Of a DNA stretch of 24,853 nt, positions 7,336 to 13,960 are shown in pieces. Positions within the stretch are counted from its first letter, which is position 1, and each line of letters starts with the position of its first letter. The position numbers were made by a program, and so were the translations under genes. The notes under the pieces were generated by a model. The model was not told where the DNA came from. It made no database searches and worked only from the letters and a program-made list of their open reading frames with translations. Source of the stretch: Lachnoclostridium sp. (GTDB lineage: Bacteria; Bacillota_A; Clostridia; Lachnospirales; Lachnospiraceae); the NCBI GenBank assembly GCA_015057755.1, contig SVDR01000039.1, forward strand, positions 1 to 24,853. Reading direction: 5' to 3'.

Positions 7336-8055
7336 ATGATACGAATTGCAATTTGTGATGATGACAGAGAATATGGAGCATGGTTGGAGAATCTGATTTT
7401 CCACGCATTCGGAAACGGAGTTGAAGTGAATCAGTACAGCAGTGGAGAGGATTATCTCGTGGATGTGGACATGATGCATGAGCTGATCTTTTTGGATGTG
7501 GAAATGCCCGGAATTGACGGAATTGAGACCGCGGCCAGGATTCGAAAAGAAAACAGAAACGCAGTATTAGTCTTTATTTCTGGGGCACGAAATCCAACGC
7601 CGGAATCGTTTAAGATGGCTCCTTACCGCTATTTGCTGAAGAGTTTCTCTGTTCAGGAACTGGAGAAGGAACTGACGGAGATTGTTGCAGAGACAAAACG
7701 TGTGTTTTCAGAGGAGTATTTGATCTGTGAAATGGATGGTCACAGTATTCGTGTGAAGCTGATGGACATCTTATATATTTCGATTGTTCGTGGCGGATGT
7801 CAGATTCGTACATACGATGGTGGGAATACCGATGGAGCTTTTGTGCGGGAAAAATTGGCATTACTCGCAAAGAAACTGGAGGATAAAGATTTTGTACAGG
7901 CCCATAACAGTTATCTCATAAACCTCCGGAATGTGGAATCTTTTTCGAAAGTGGAAGTTGTTTTGAAGGATCAGACGACATTGGCAATTTCCAGATCAAA
8001 ATACAGTGAATTTGAAAGACGAATATTTGCGTATTGGGGAAGGAAGTATGGGTAA
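7336..8055 (+). CDS. LytTR-family response regulator (AgrA/ComE/VirR-like)
   Basis: 239 aa. The start at 7336 (MIRIAICDDD) follows AGGGGTGAC; an in-frame ATG upstream would add residues foreign to the family. Receiver domain (1-120): acidic pair Asp8/Asp9 within CDDD, phosphoacceptor Asp54 in FLDVEMPG, Ser82 and Lys102. The C-terminal LytTR DNA-binding domain (about 130-235) contains VQAHNSYLINLRNV. It should be phosphorylated by the kinase encoded next and bind direct repeats in promoters. Its TAA overlaps the kinase ATG (TAATG), so the two are translationally coupled. Regulators of this type commonly control peptide-triggered or bacteriocin-type gene sets; the target here is not visible. 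Confidence 0.92.
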   Translation: MIRIAICDDDREYGAWLENLIFHAFGNGVEVNQYSSGEDYLVDVDMMHELIFLDVEMPGIDGIETAARIRKENRNAVLVFISGARNPTPESFKMAPYRYLLKSFSVQELEKELTEIVAETKRVFSEEYLICEMDGHSIRVKLMDILYISIVRGGCQIRTYDGGNTDGAFVREKLALLAKKLEDKDFVQAHNSYLINLRNVESFSKVEVVLKDQTTLAISRSKYSEFERRIFAYWGRKYG

Positions 8056-9332
8056 TGGATATTTTTAAAATTTATAATTTCATTATGAGGTTTGGGTTTT
8101 CGCTCCCTATTTGGCTGTTTCAGCTTGCGATAGTCTATAATCTTTGTAATAGTGTATTGGGGGTACGTGAAGAGAGAAAGAAATATGCATTTCGATCGCT
8201 GGTATTGATGATTCTGGTGTTTTTGCTTATGCCCAACAATACGAATGGGATGAAAATACTGATTATTGTGCTTGGTTCCATATGGCTTTTTCGTGGAGGT
8301 CTTGCACAAAAGGTATGTACATCATTGCTGGGAACGTTTGTGTGGTTTTACTGTCTGGCAGCAGCTGTTGCCCTCCAACGGGTAACAGGATTTGAGCCGC
8401 AGACTCAAATTGGCTTTCAGGTGTTTACGTGTTTCCTGGGAAATCTTTTAATTGCTGTTGTTGTGAAAAAAATCGGAGATGCCTGTCTGGAAGAAGATTT
8501 TGAAAAGGATGGATGGCTGTTTGCAAGTGTTTCAGTTGTAAACTTTCTAATCATGGGTATTATAGATGAGTCATTGTCTACAGATTGGAATGGAATGCTG
8601 GCGTGGATGGTTGTAATGGGAATGCTTGCTTTTGTAGATATATGTCTATTTATCTACTACGAGCGCAACATTTTAAAGAAAAAGAAGCTGAAACTTGCTA
8701 CTGAATTTCAAAAGAAAAATGAATTAGAGCAGCAACATTATCAGCGACTGGAGGAAGTACAGAATGAATTTCGCAGTTTGACACACGATATGAATCATTA
8801 TCTGAATGTACTTTCTAATATGAAAGAAGAAAAAATAAGTGGAGCGCAGCATGAATTGGCAGAACAGATTCAGGCAAGGATTTGTGAAACAAGCCGAAGC
8901 GTATACTGTATGCGTCCGGTATTAAATGCAATTTTAAATGAAAAAGAAATAGTAGCGAGAGAACAGGACATTGCATTTGAAGTCTTCGTTGAACCGGGTT
9001 TCGATGTGGAGAATTTGGATGATTATTCCATGATCGGTATTATGTCCAATTTGATTGATAATGCGATTGAGGCTGCAGGAAAATTGGAAGAGAAACGTTG
9101 GATTCGCATTCATTTATTTGCGGTCAACGATGGAAAACAGAATTTTATCCGAATTGAAAACAGTATGATTTATGAACCGGTTAAGCAAACGAGAGGGTTC
9201 TTTACTAAAAAGGAGAACAAAAAACAGCATGGTCTGGGACTTAAAAATGTTCAGAAGCTTGTGGAAAACAATAAGGGGATTTTGCGGCTTCAGGCAGAGG
9301 AAGGACGCTTTGTTGCGGAGGTTGTTTTTTAA
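8055..9332 (+). CDS. GHKL-type sensor histidine kinase (AgrC/ComD-like)
   Basis: 425 aa. The start at 8055 overlaps the regulator's stop (TAATG) and has AGGAAG eight bases upstream. The N-terminal half (about 15-205) is hydrophobic with roughly six membrane helices. The cytosolic half has His244 in SLTHDMNHYLN (phosphorylation site of the HPK10 type), the N box SNLIDNAIEAA (331-341) and a single G box HGLGLKNV (392-399); the usual DxGxG box is replaced by IRIENSM, as in AgrC-like kinases. It probably senses an extracellular ligand through its membrane part and phosphorylates the neighbouring regulator. Known relatives sense secreted peptides, but no peptide precursor or AgrB-like processing gene is present, so the ligand is unknown. 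Confidence 0.92.
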   Translation: MDIFKIYNFIMRFGFSLPIWLFQLAIVYNLCNSVLGVREERKKYAFRSLVLMILVFLLMPNNTNGMKILIIVLGSIWLFRGGLAQKVCTSLLGTFVWFYCLAAAVALQRVTGFEPQTQIGFQVFTCFLGNLLIAVVVKKIGDACLEEDFEKDGWLFASVSVVNFLIMGIIDESLSTDWNGMLAWMVVMGMLAFVDICLFIYYERNILKKKKLKLATEFQKKNELEQQHYQRLEEVQNEFRSLTHDMNHYLNVLSNMKEEKISGAQHELAEQIQARICETSRSVYCMRPVLNAILNEKEIVAREQDIAFEVFVEPGFDVENLDDYSMIGIMSNLIDNAIEAAGKLEEKRWIRIHLFAVNDGKQNFIRIENSMIYEPVKQTRGFFTKKENKKQHGLGLKNVQKLVENNKGILRLQAEEGRFVAEVVF

Positions 9333-9368
9333 TTGGAAAAGGGAATTTACAGAGGGGGAGATTGCTGA

Positions 9369-10196
9369 ATGGAGAAAAAAAGAGATTGGATAAATGTTTT
9401 AAGCTGCTTGCTTGGCGGATTTGTTTTATTGTGTTTTTCCGGAATCATTTCTCAGCCATTGGAAAAGATTATGCCGCCATACGGGTATTTGTTTCGTTTC
9501 CTTGTATATGCGGCCCTTACCATTGCCAGTGTCAAATATCTGACGAAACAGGCAGGTATTACTCTTGAACAGTGTCGGATTACAAAAGTACGTTTACATC
9601 CATTGGGAATATTGTTCGCAATCTGTTTACCGGTGGTTATGGTATTATGGACGATTCATGGGGAGCCGGGACATTTTGTATATAATCAAATGTCAACAGA
9701 ACAGGCAATGGAGATATTATTCTATTTGATGTTTCATACTGGATTTTGCAGCGGTATTGTGGAAGAGATGATGTTTCGTGGTGCCTTAACCAGAATTTGC
9801 GAGGAGAAGGTAGGAAGACGATTGGCATGGATCATGCCGACATTTTTATTTGTACTCCCGCATCTTCGGAATATTAGTAGTCCGCTGGATTTTTGGAGTA
9901 CGTGTTTATTTATGACAGCAATTAGTATCTTTTTTACAGTTCTTACATATAGGACAGGTACGGTTTGGGATGCGGCACTTGTTCATGCATTTTGGGACAT
10001 GTTTGCGGCAAGAAGTAATGTGGTTGCAGTAAGTTCGGAAATGGAGAGTGGTGCATTTTTTACATACGTATTGGATTGCCCGGAGTTACATCCACTTCAA
10101 AATGTGAGAGGAAACGAATCGCTGTGGATGGTTTCTGCAGTATTCCTCGTATGTTCTGGCCTGCTGGCTGTTTCCAATCTCCGAAAAAAGCGATAA
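9369..10196 (+). CDS. CPBP-family intramembrane glutamic endopeptidase (Abi/CAAX protease-like)
   Basis: 275 aa with about seven membrane helices. The three family motifs are present in order: EEMMFR (Glu132, Glu133, Arg137), FVLPH (His165) and HAFWD (His206, Asp210). All are placed in or near hydrophobic segments, as in the Rce1/MmRce1 active site. The start at 9369 follows GGGGGAG at good spacing and lies 36 bases after the kinase stop, so it is the third gene of the regulator-kinase operon. Bacterial CPBP proteins beside peptide-responsive kinases are often linked to bacteriocin immunity or to processing of a secreted peptide; which applies here is inference. No terminator is seen after it, only the nucleoside hydrolase promoter. 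Confidence 0.88.
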   Translation: MEKKRDWINVLSCLLGGFVLLCFSGIISQPLEKIMPPYGYLFRFLVYAALTIASVKYLTKQAGITLEQCRITKVRLHPLGILFAICLPVVMVLWTIHGEPGHFVYNQMSTEQAMEILFYLMFHTGFCSGIVEEMMFRGALTRICEEKVGRRLAWIMPTFLFVLPHLRNISSPLDFWSTCLFMTAISIFFTVLTYRTGTVWDAALVHAFWDMFAARSNVVAVSSEMESGAFFTYVLDCPELHPLQNVRGNESLWMVSAVFLVCSGLLAVSNLRKKR

Positions 10197-10221
10197 CTTC
10201 GTGGAATTATCAGGCTATTTG

Positions 10222-10230
10222 TGCTATGAT
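10222..10230 (+). promoter_or_regulatory. Extended -10 promoter of the nucleoside hydrolase gene
   Basis: TGTGC-TATGAT (TG at 10222-10223, hexamer at 10225-10230) with no convincing -35 box, 35 bases upstream of the start codon. Confidence 0.5.
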
Positions 10231-10265
10231 AAGGGTATCTTGATGAAATACAAAGGAGAACAGCT

Positions 10266-11261
10266 ATGGCACCTGAAAAAATTATTTTAGACGTTGACAC
10301 TGGTTCTGATGATGCGGTTGCGATTATATGTGCGGCTCTTTCCAGCAAGATTGAACTGCATTCGATCTGTACGGTGTGGGGTAACCGACCGCTTGAACAG
10401 ACGACGGATAATACCCTGCGAGTGGTTGATATGCTGGGAATTGGTGATACGGTAAAGGTTTATCCGGGATGTGAGACTTCTATGGTAGCGACATTGCTGG
10501 CAAATCGTCACGCCGGTTACACCGGTCAGCGTAAGAGCGTGAACGGAGGCAAAGAGGTGAGCATGCACCAGGAGACGATTGATGAGCTTCCTGCACCACA
10601 TACTCTGCCTCAGGACAAACGTGCGGTAATGCATTATGTAGAGACGATCATGAACGGCGAAGACGGTGAATTTACTCTGGTGCCGGTTGGTCCGCTGACG
10701 AATATTGCAATGGCTCTGCGAGTTGAGCCGCGTATTGCAAAGAAGATCAAGCAGATCGTTTTGATGGGCGGCGGCTGCAGACGAAGCAATTCGACTTCTG
10801 CTGCTGAGTTTAACATTTGGGGAGACCCGGAGGCAGCGCAGATTGTATTTACATGTGGAGCAAAAGTGACGGTTGTTCCGCTGGATGCCACTCAGAATGC
10901 TTGTATCAATAGTGATGAAGTAGAAGCGTTGTATCAAATGGGTACTCCTGCATCCATCTGTGTGGCAGATATGATCAAGCACCGCATTGCTGCGTACAGT
11001 TACCTGCAGCCGATGGCGAGACTGGACAGCGCTCCGGTTCACGATGCTCTGACGGTTTGTTATCTGATCCAGCCGGATGTTTTGGAGCAGGTGGAGCTGG
11101 TAAGATGTGACGTTGATATTTCCGGAGGTATTGCAGACGGTCAAACGATCGTAGATCCACGTGCATATACCGATCTGCCGAAAAATGTTAATTTTGCATT
11201 TTTTGCAAACCGCGACAAGTTCTCAAATCTGCTGTTTGAGATCCTGCGTGGGGAAAATTAA
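10266..11261 (+). CDS. Inosine/uridine-preferring nucleoside hydrolase (ribonucleoside hydrolase family)
   Basis: 331 aa, normal family length. It hydrolyses the N-glycosidic bond of nucleosides to free base and ribose, for salvage in the cytosol. The Ca2+/ribose-binding signature DVDTGSDDA lies at the very N-terminus (Asp9, Asp11, Asp15, Asp16). MGGGCR and AEFNIWGDPEAA (middle), and His259-Asp260 in PVHDAL, match the family's conserved active-site segments. Start at 10266 has AAAGGAGA at ideal spacing. Base preference cannot be read from sequence. It is a single-gene unit with its own promoter and a strong terminator. Confidence 0.93.
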   Translation: MAPEKIILDVDTGSDDAVAIICAALSSKIELHSICTVWGNRPLEQTTDNTLRVVDMLGIGDTVKVYPGCETSMVATLLANRHAGYTGQRKSVNGGKEVSMHQETIDELPAPHTLPQDKRAVMHYVETIMNGEDGEFTLVPVGPLTNIAMALRVEPRIAKKIKQIVLMGGGCRRSNSTSAAEFNIWGDPEAAQIVFTCGAKVTVVPLDATQNACINSDEVEALYQMGTPASICVADMIKHRIAAYSYLQPMARLDSAPVHDALTVCYLIQPDVLEQVELVRCDVDISGGIADGQTIVDPRAYTDLPKNVNFAFFANRDKFSNLLFEILRGEN

Positions 11262-11281
11262 TTAAATAAATAGCCGATAAG

Positions 11282-11319
11282 AGGCTGAATTCCATACGAT
11301 ATGGGATTCAGCCTTTTTT
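11282..11319 (+). terminator. Intrinsic terminator of the nucleoside hydrolase gene
   Basis: A 15-bp stem with one G-T pair (AGGCTGAATTCCATA at 11282-11296 with TATGGGATTCAGCCT at 11300-11314), tight loop, then a run of six T. Confidence 0.92.
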
Positions 11320-11360
11320 GTTGTCTTAATACAAATTTAATATCGTAAAAGTGACCCTAA

Positions 11361-11389
11361 TACACACTTCATGCGTTGTATGCGATAAT
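11361..11389 (+). promoter_or_regulatory. Probable promoter of the ktrBA-kdpDE operon
   Basis: TACACA (11361-11366), 17-base spacer, GATAAT (11384-11389) preceded by TATGC, an extended -10 element. The leader would be about 30 bases, too short for a c-di-AMP (ydaO) riboswitch. TATAGT at 11391-11396 is an alternative -10. Confidence 0.5.
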
Positions 11390-11422
11390 TTATAGTAGAA
11401 AACCATCAATGGAGGGCGTGAT

Positions 11423-12751
11423 ATGGGACGAATCGGAAAGCGGTTATCTTCATCTCAAATTATTATACTCGGATTTGCGGCGGCGATTTTGACCGGTTGT
11501 TTCTTGCTTATGCTGCCAATCGCTACGTTAGATGGTAAAGGGGCAAGGTTTACGGATGCACTGTTTACAGCAACCTCCGCTGTCTGTGTTACCGGATTGA
11601 TCGTACGGGATACTGCTACATATTGGAGTATGTTTGGTCAGGCAGTGATCTTGGGTTTGATTCAGATTGGAGGCATGGGTGTTGTCACAATTGCAATTGC
11701 AATTTCAACATTATCTGGAAGGCAGATCAGTTTGAAGCAGCGAAGTACGATGCAGGAGGCAATATCTGCCCCGAAAGTAGGAGGAATCGTCCGATTAACC
11801 GGATTTATTATTAAGATGACCATTATCTTTGAACTTCTCGGTGCTGCACTCATGGCTCCGACATTTTGCAAAGAATTTGGTATCTGGAAGGGAATCTGGT
11901 ATTCTGCATTTCATTCCATTTCTGCATTCTGCAATGCCGGATTTGATCTGATGGGTATAAAAACACCGTATTCTTCCCTTACTTATTTCGTGACTCATCC
12001 GGTCATCAACATTGTCGTCATGTCATTGATCATAATTGGCGGTATCGGATTCACGACATGGGATGATATTAAGACAAACAGACATTATATTAGAAAATAC
12101 CGGATGCAGAGTAAGGTTATTTTGCTGACTACAAGTTTATTGATCCTGGTCCCGACTGCTTATTTTTTCTTTTTTGAATTTGGAAATAAACCATTTGCAG
12201 AACGGATATGGAGTTCTCTGTTCCAGGCAGTCACACCGAGAACAGCCGGATTTAATACTGCAGAACTGGCGGAGATCAGTGAAGTCGGTACTGCGATTAC
12301 GATTGTGCTTATGCTGATCGGAGGCTCGCCGGGATCGACTGCCGGCGGTATGAAGACCACAACGCTTGCAGTTATGTTATCGACGGCAGTTTCTGTATTT
12401 CGACGCAGAGAGCATACTCATTTTTTTGGACGCAGGGTAAATGACGATACGGTCCGAAATGCAGCAACGATCCTGATGATGTATGTCATTCTGTTTTTGA
12501 CGGGTGGATTTATCATCAGTTATATGGAAGAACTTCCGTTGCTGACATGTTTGTATGAAACGGCATCGGCCATTGGAACTGTAGGATTAACGCTTGGCAT
12601 TACATCAGATCTGGGAATGATTTCCCGGCTGATCTTGATTTTGTTAATGTATATTGGCAGAGTTGGCGGTTTGACTTTGATTTTCTCAGCGCTGTCCGGA
12701 AATCAGGGGAATACAGCACGGCTTCCGCAAGAAAAACTGACGGTTGGATAA
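11423..12751 (+). CDS. ktrB: KtrB/TrkH-type potassium uptake channel subunit
   Basis: 442 aa integral membrane protein that conducts K+ inward, in Ktr systems with Na+ dependence. It has the four-fold M1-P-M2 plan: the selectivity-filter glycines are Gly58 (TSAVCVTGL), Gly173 (ISAFCNAGF), Gly276 (VTPRTAGFN) and Gly388 (ASAIGTVGL). The Gly/Ser/Thr-rich intramembrane gating loop GGSPGSTAGGMKTTT lies at 300-314. Length and single-glycine filters are those of KtrB rather than the longer E. coli TrkH. Start at 11423 follows GGAGGGCGTG. The stop is 10 bases before the ktrA start, with the ktrA ribosome binding site overlapping it. First gene of the apparent operon through kdpE. Confidence 0.93.
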   Translation: MGRIGKRLSSSQIIILGFAAAILTGCFLLMLPIATLDGKGARFTDALFTATSAVCVTGLIVRDTATYWSMFGQAVILGLIQIGGMGVVTIAIAISTLSGRQISLKQRSTMQEAISAPKVGGIVRLTGFIIKMTIIFELLGAALMAPTFCKEFGIWKGIWYSAFHSISAFCNAGFDLMGIKTPYSSLTYFVTHPVINIVVMSLIIIGGIGFTTWDDIKTNRHYIRKYRMQSKVILLTTSLLILVPTAYFFFFEFGNKPFAERIWSSLFQAVTPRTAGFNTAELAEISEVGTAITIVLMLIGGSPGSTAGGMKTTTLAVMLSTAVSVFRRREHTHFFGRRVNDDTVRNAATILMMYVILFLTGGFIISYMEELPLLTCLYETASAIGTVGLTLGITSDLGMISRLILILLMYIGRVGGLTLIFSALSGNQGNTARLPQEKLTVG

Positions 12752-12761
12752 GGAGGAAACA

Positions 12762-13409
12762 ATGAAATCTGTATTATTGATAGGGCTTGGACGATTTGGC
12801 AGGCATATTGCCATGAAACTTAACGAATTGAACCATCAGGTGATGGCAGTGGATAACAATGAAGAACGGGTAAATGCAGCACTGCCGTTTGTTACCAACG
12901 CACAGATTGGTGACAGTACAAATGAAGAATTCCTTTCTTCTTTGGGAATTCGCAATTTTGATGCCTGTATTGTTGCGATCGGTGATGATTTTCAAAGTTC
13001 TCTGGAAACCGCATCTCTTTTAAAGGAGCTGGGGGCGAAGAAGATCATTGCAAGAGCGTCCAGAGGTGTGCAGGAAAAATTTTTGCTGCGAAACGGGGCA
13101 GACGAAGTTGTTTATCCGGAGAAGCAGCTTGCTGCGTGGACTGCCATCCGATGTACGTCGGAACATATTCGTGATTATATCGAACTGGACGAAGATTATT
13201 CGATTCTTGAACTGAACATACCGGAGGAATGGGATGGTAAAACCATCATTCAGTTAGATCTTCGTAAAAAATGCGGAATTAATATTTTGGGCATGAGAGA
13301 AAATGGAAAGCTCAATATGAATATAACTCCAGACACAGTTCTGAAAAAAGGAAGAACCATTTTGGTGTTGGGTCATCATAAGGCGGTGCAGAAATGTTTC
13401 CGGATTTAA
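12762..13409 (+). CDS. ktrA: KtrA/TrkA regulatory subunit, RCK domain protein
   Basis: 215 aa cytosolic ring-forming gating subunit of the Ktr system. The Rossmann GLGRFG motif (Gly8, Gly10, Gly13) and Asp31 at the end of strand 2 indicate binding of ATP/ADP or NAD(H). The second half (about 135-215) is an RCK_C/TrkA_C domain, a known site for c-di-AMP in Firmicutes. The start at 12762 is chosen over an earlier in-frame ATG because AAGGAGG lies immediately upstream, overlapping the ktrB stop. The only RCK protein near KtrB, so the two are partners. Confidence 0.93.
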   Translation: MKSVLLIGLGRFGRHIAMKLNELNHQVMAVDNNEERVNAALPFVTNAQIGDSTNEEFLSSLGIRNFDACIVAIGDDFQSSLETASLLKELGAKKIIARASRGVQEKFLLRNGADEVVYPEKQLAAWTAIRCTSEHIRDYIELDEDYSILELNIPEEWDGKTIIQLDLRKKCGINILGMRENGKLNMNITPDTVLKKGRTILVLGHHKAVQKCFRI

Positions 13410-13446
13410 GTGATCCATACGGAAATGTTCTATGGGGGTGAGAAGG

Positions 13447-13941
13447 ATGAAAGAGGTTATCCTATTGGTTGTTACACTGGCGATGTTTGCATTCGTCTAT
13501 GTTCTTATTATGAAAAAGATTGATCCGTTTATCAAAAAGAGTCGTCATTTTACGGATGTTCCAAACATGGAAAGTGGCTGTACCATAAGAATTGGTTTGG
13601 AGAGTCATGCACTGCGCGGAGCGATTGCGCCCGCATTAAAGCAGTGTTCTGAGATGAATCCGTTTGTACAGTGTGTTTTCAGTTACGGGAAACGTGGAAG
13701 ATTATTGAAAAAATTGACCAAGGGAAGCATTGACATCGCTATTCTATATGAGGATAATAGAAAGGAACTTGAAAAGGGGCTGGCACAAATTCGGATTCCT
13801 TATCAGATCGGTCAGGACATGAACTGGTGTTATGTGGCATGGAAAAAGTCAATGTCACATAAAGACAGGGACAGAGTTCTGTTTTATATTGAAAATGAGC
13901 ATTGCCGATTGAAAAGCGGCTATTGTGATTACATGAATTAG
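13447..13941 (+). CDS. Membrane-anchored protein of unknown function between ktrA and kdpD, with a substrate-binding-like fold
   Basis: 164 aa. One N-terminal membrane helix (about residues 3-22) is followed by KKIDPFIKKSR, so by the positive-inside rule the C-terminal body may be cytosolic. Residues 46-101 (CTIRIGLESHALRGAIAPAL, then FSYGKRGRLLKKLTKGSIDIAI) have the rhythm of the first lobe of LysR/periplasmic-type-2 substrate-binding domains (IRIG...P.L..F....P....F..G....L...L..G.IDIAI). The second lobe is incomplete, so it is a half domain or a degenerate copy. Start at 13447 is preferred over the ATG at 13432: GGGGTGAGAAGG precedes it, the same arrangement as before kdpD. It lies 37 bases after ktrA and 19 before kdpD, clearly in the operon. 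I do not know a named family for it; a role in linking Ktr and KdpD is only a suggestion. Confidence 0.8.
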   Translation: MKEVILLVVTLAMFAFVYVLIMKKIDPFIKKSRHFTDVPNMESGCTIRIGLESHALRGAIAPALKQCSEMNPFVQCVFSYGKRGRLLKKLTKGSIDIAILYEDNRKELEKGLAQIRIPYQIGQDMNWCYVAWKKSMSHKDRDRVLFYIENEHCRLKSGYCDYMN

Positions 13942-13960
13942 TTTTTAGAAGGTGAGCAGG

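Noticed and set aside
10287..11144. 285-codon antisense frame over the nucleoside hydrolase
   Set aside because: The translation is rich in Arg/His/Ser/Asn with no motif or start signal, while the opposite strand encodes a full nucleoside hydrolase.
11320..11422. c-di-AMP riboswitch before ktrB
   Set aside because: The expected leader is about 30 bases and no terminator or conserved ydaO-like helices are seen.
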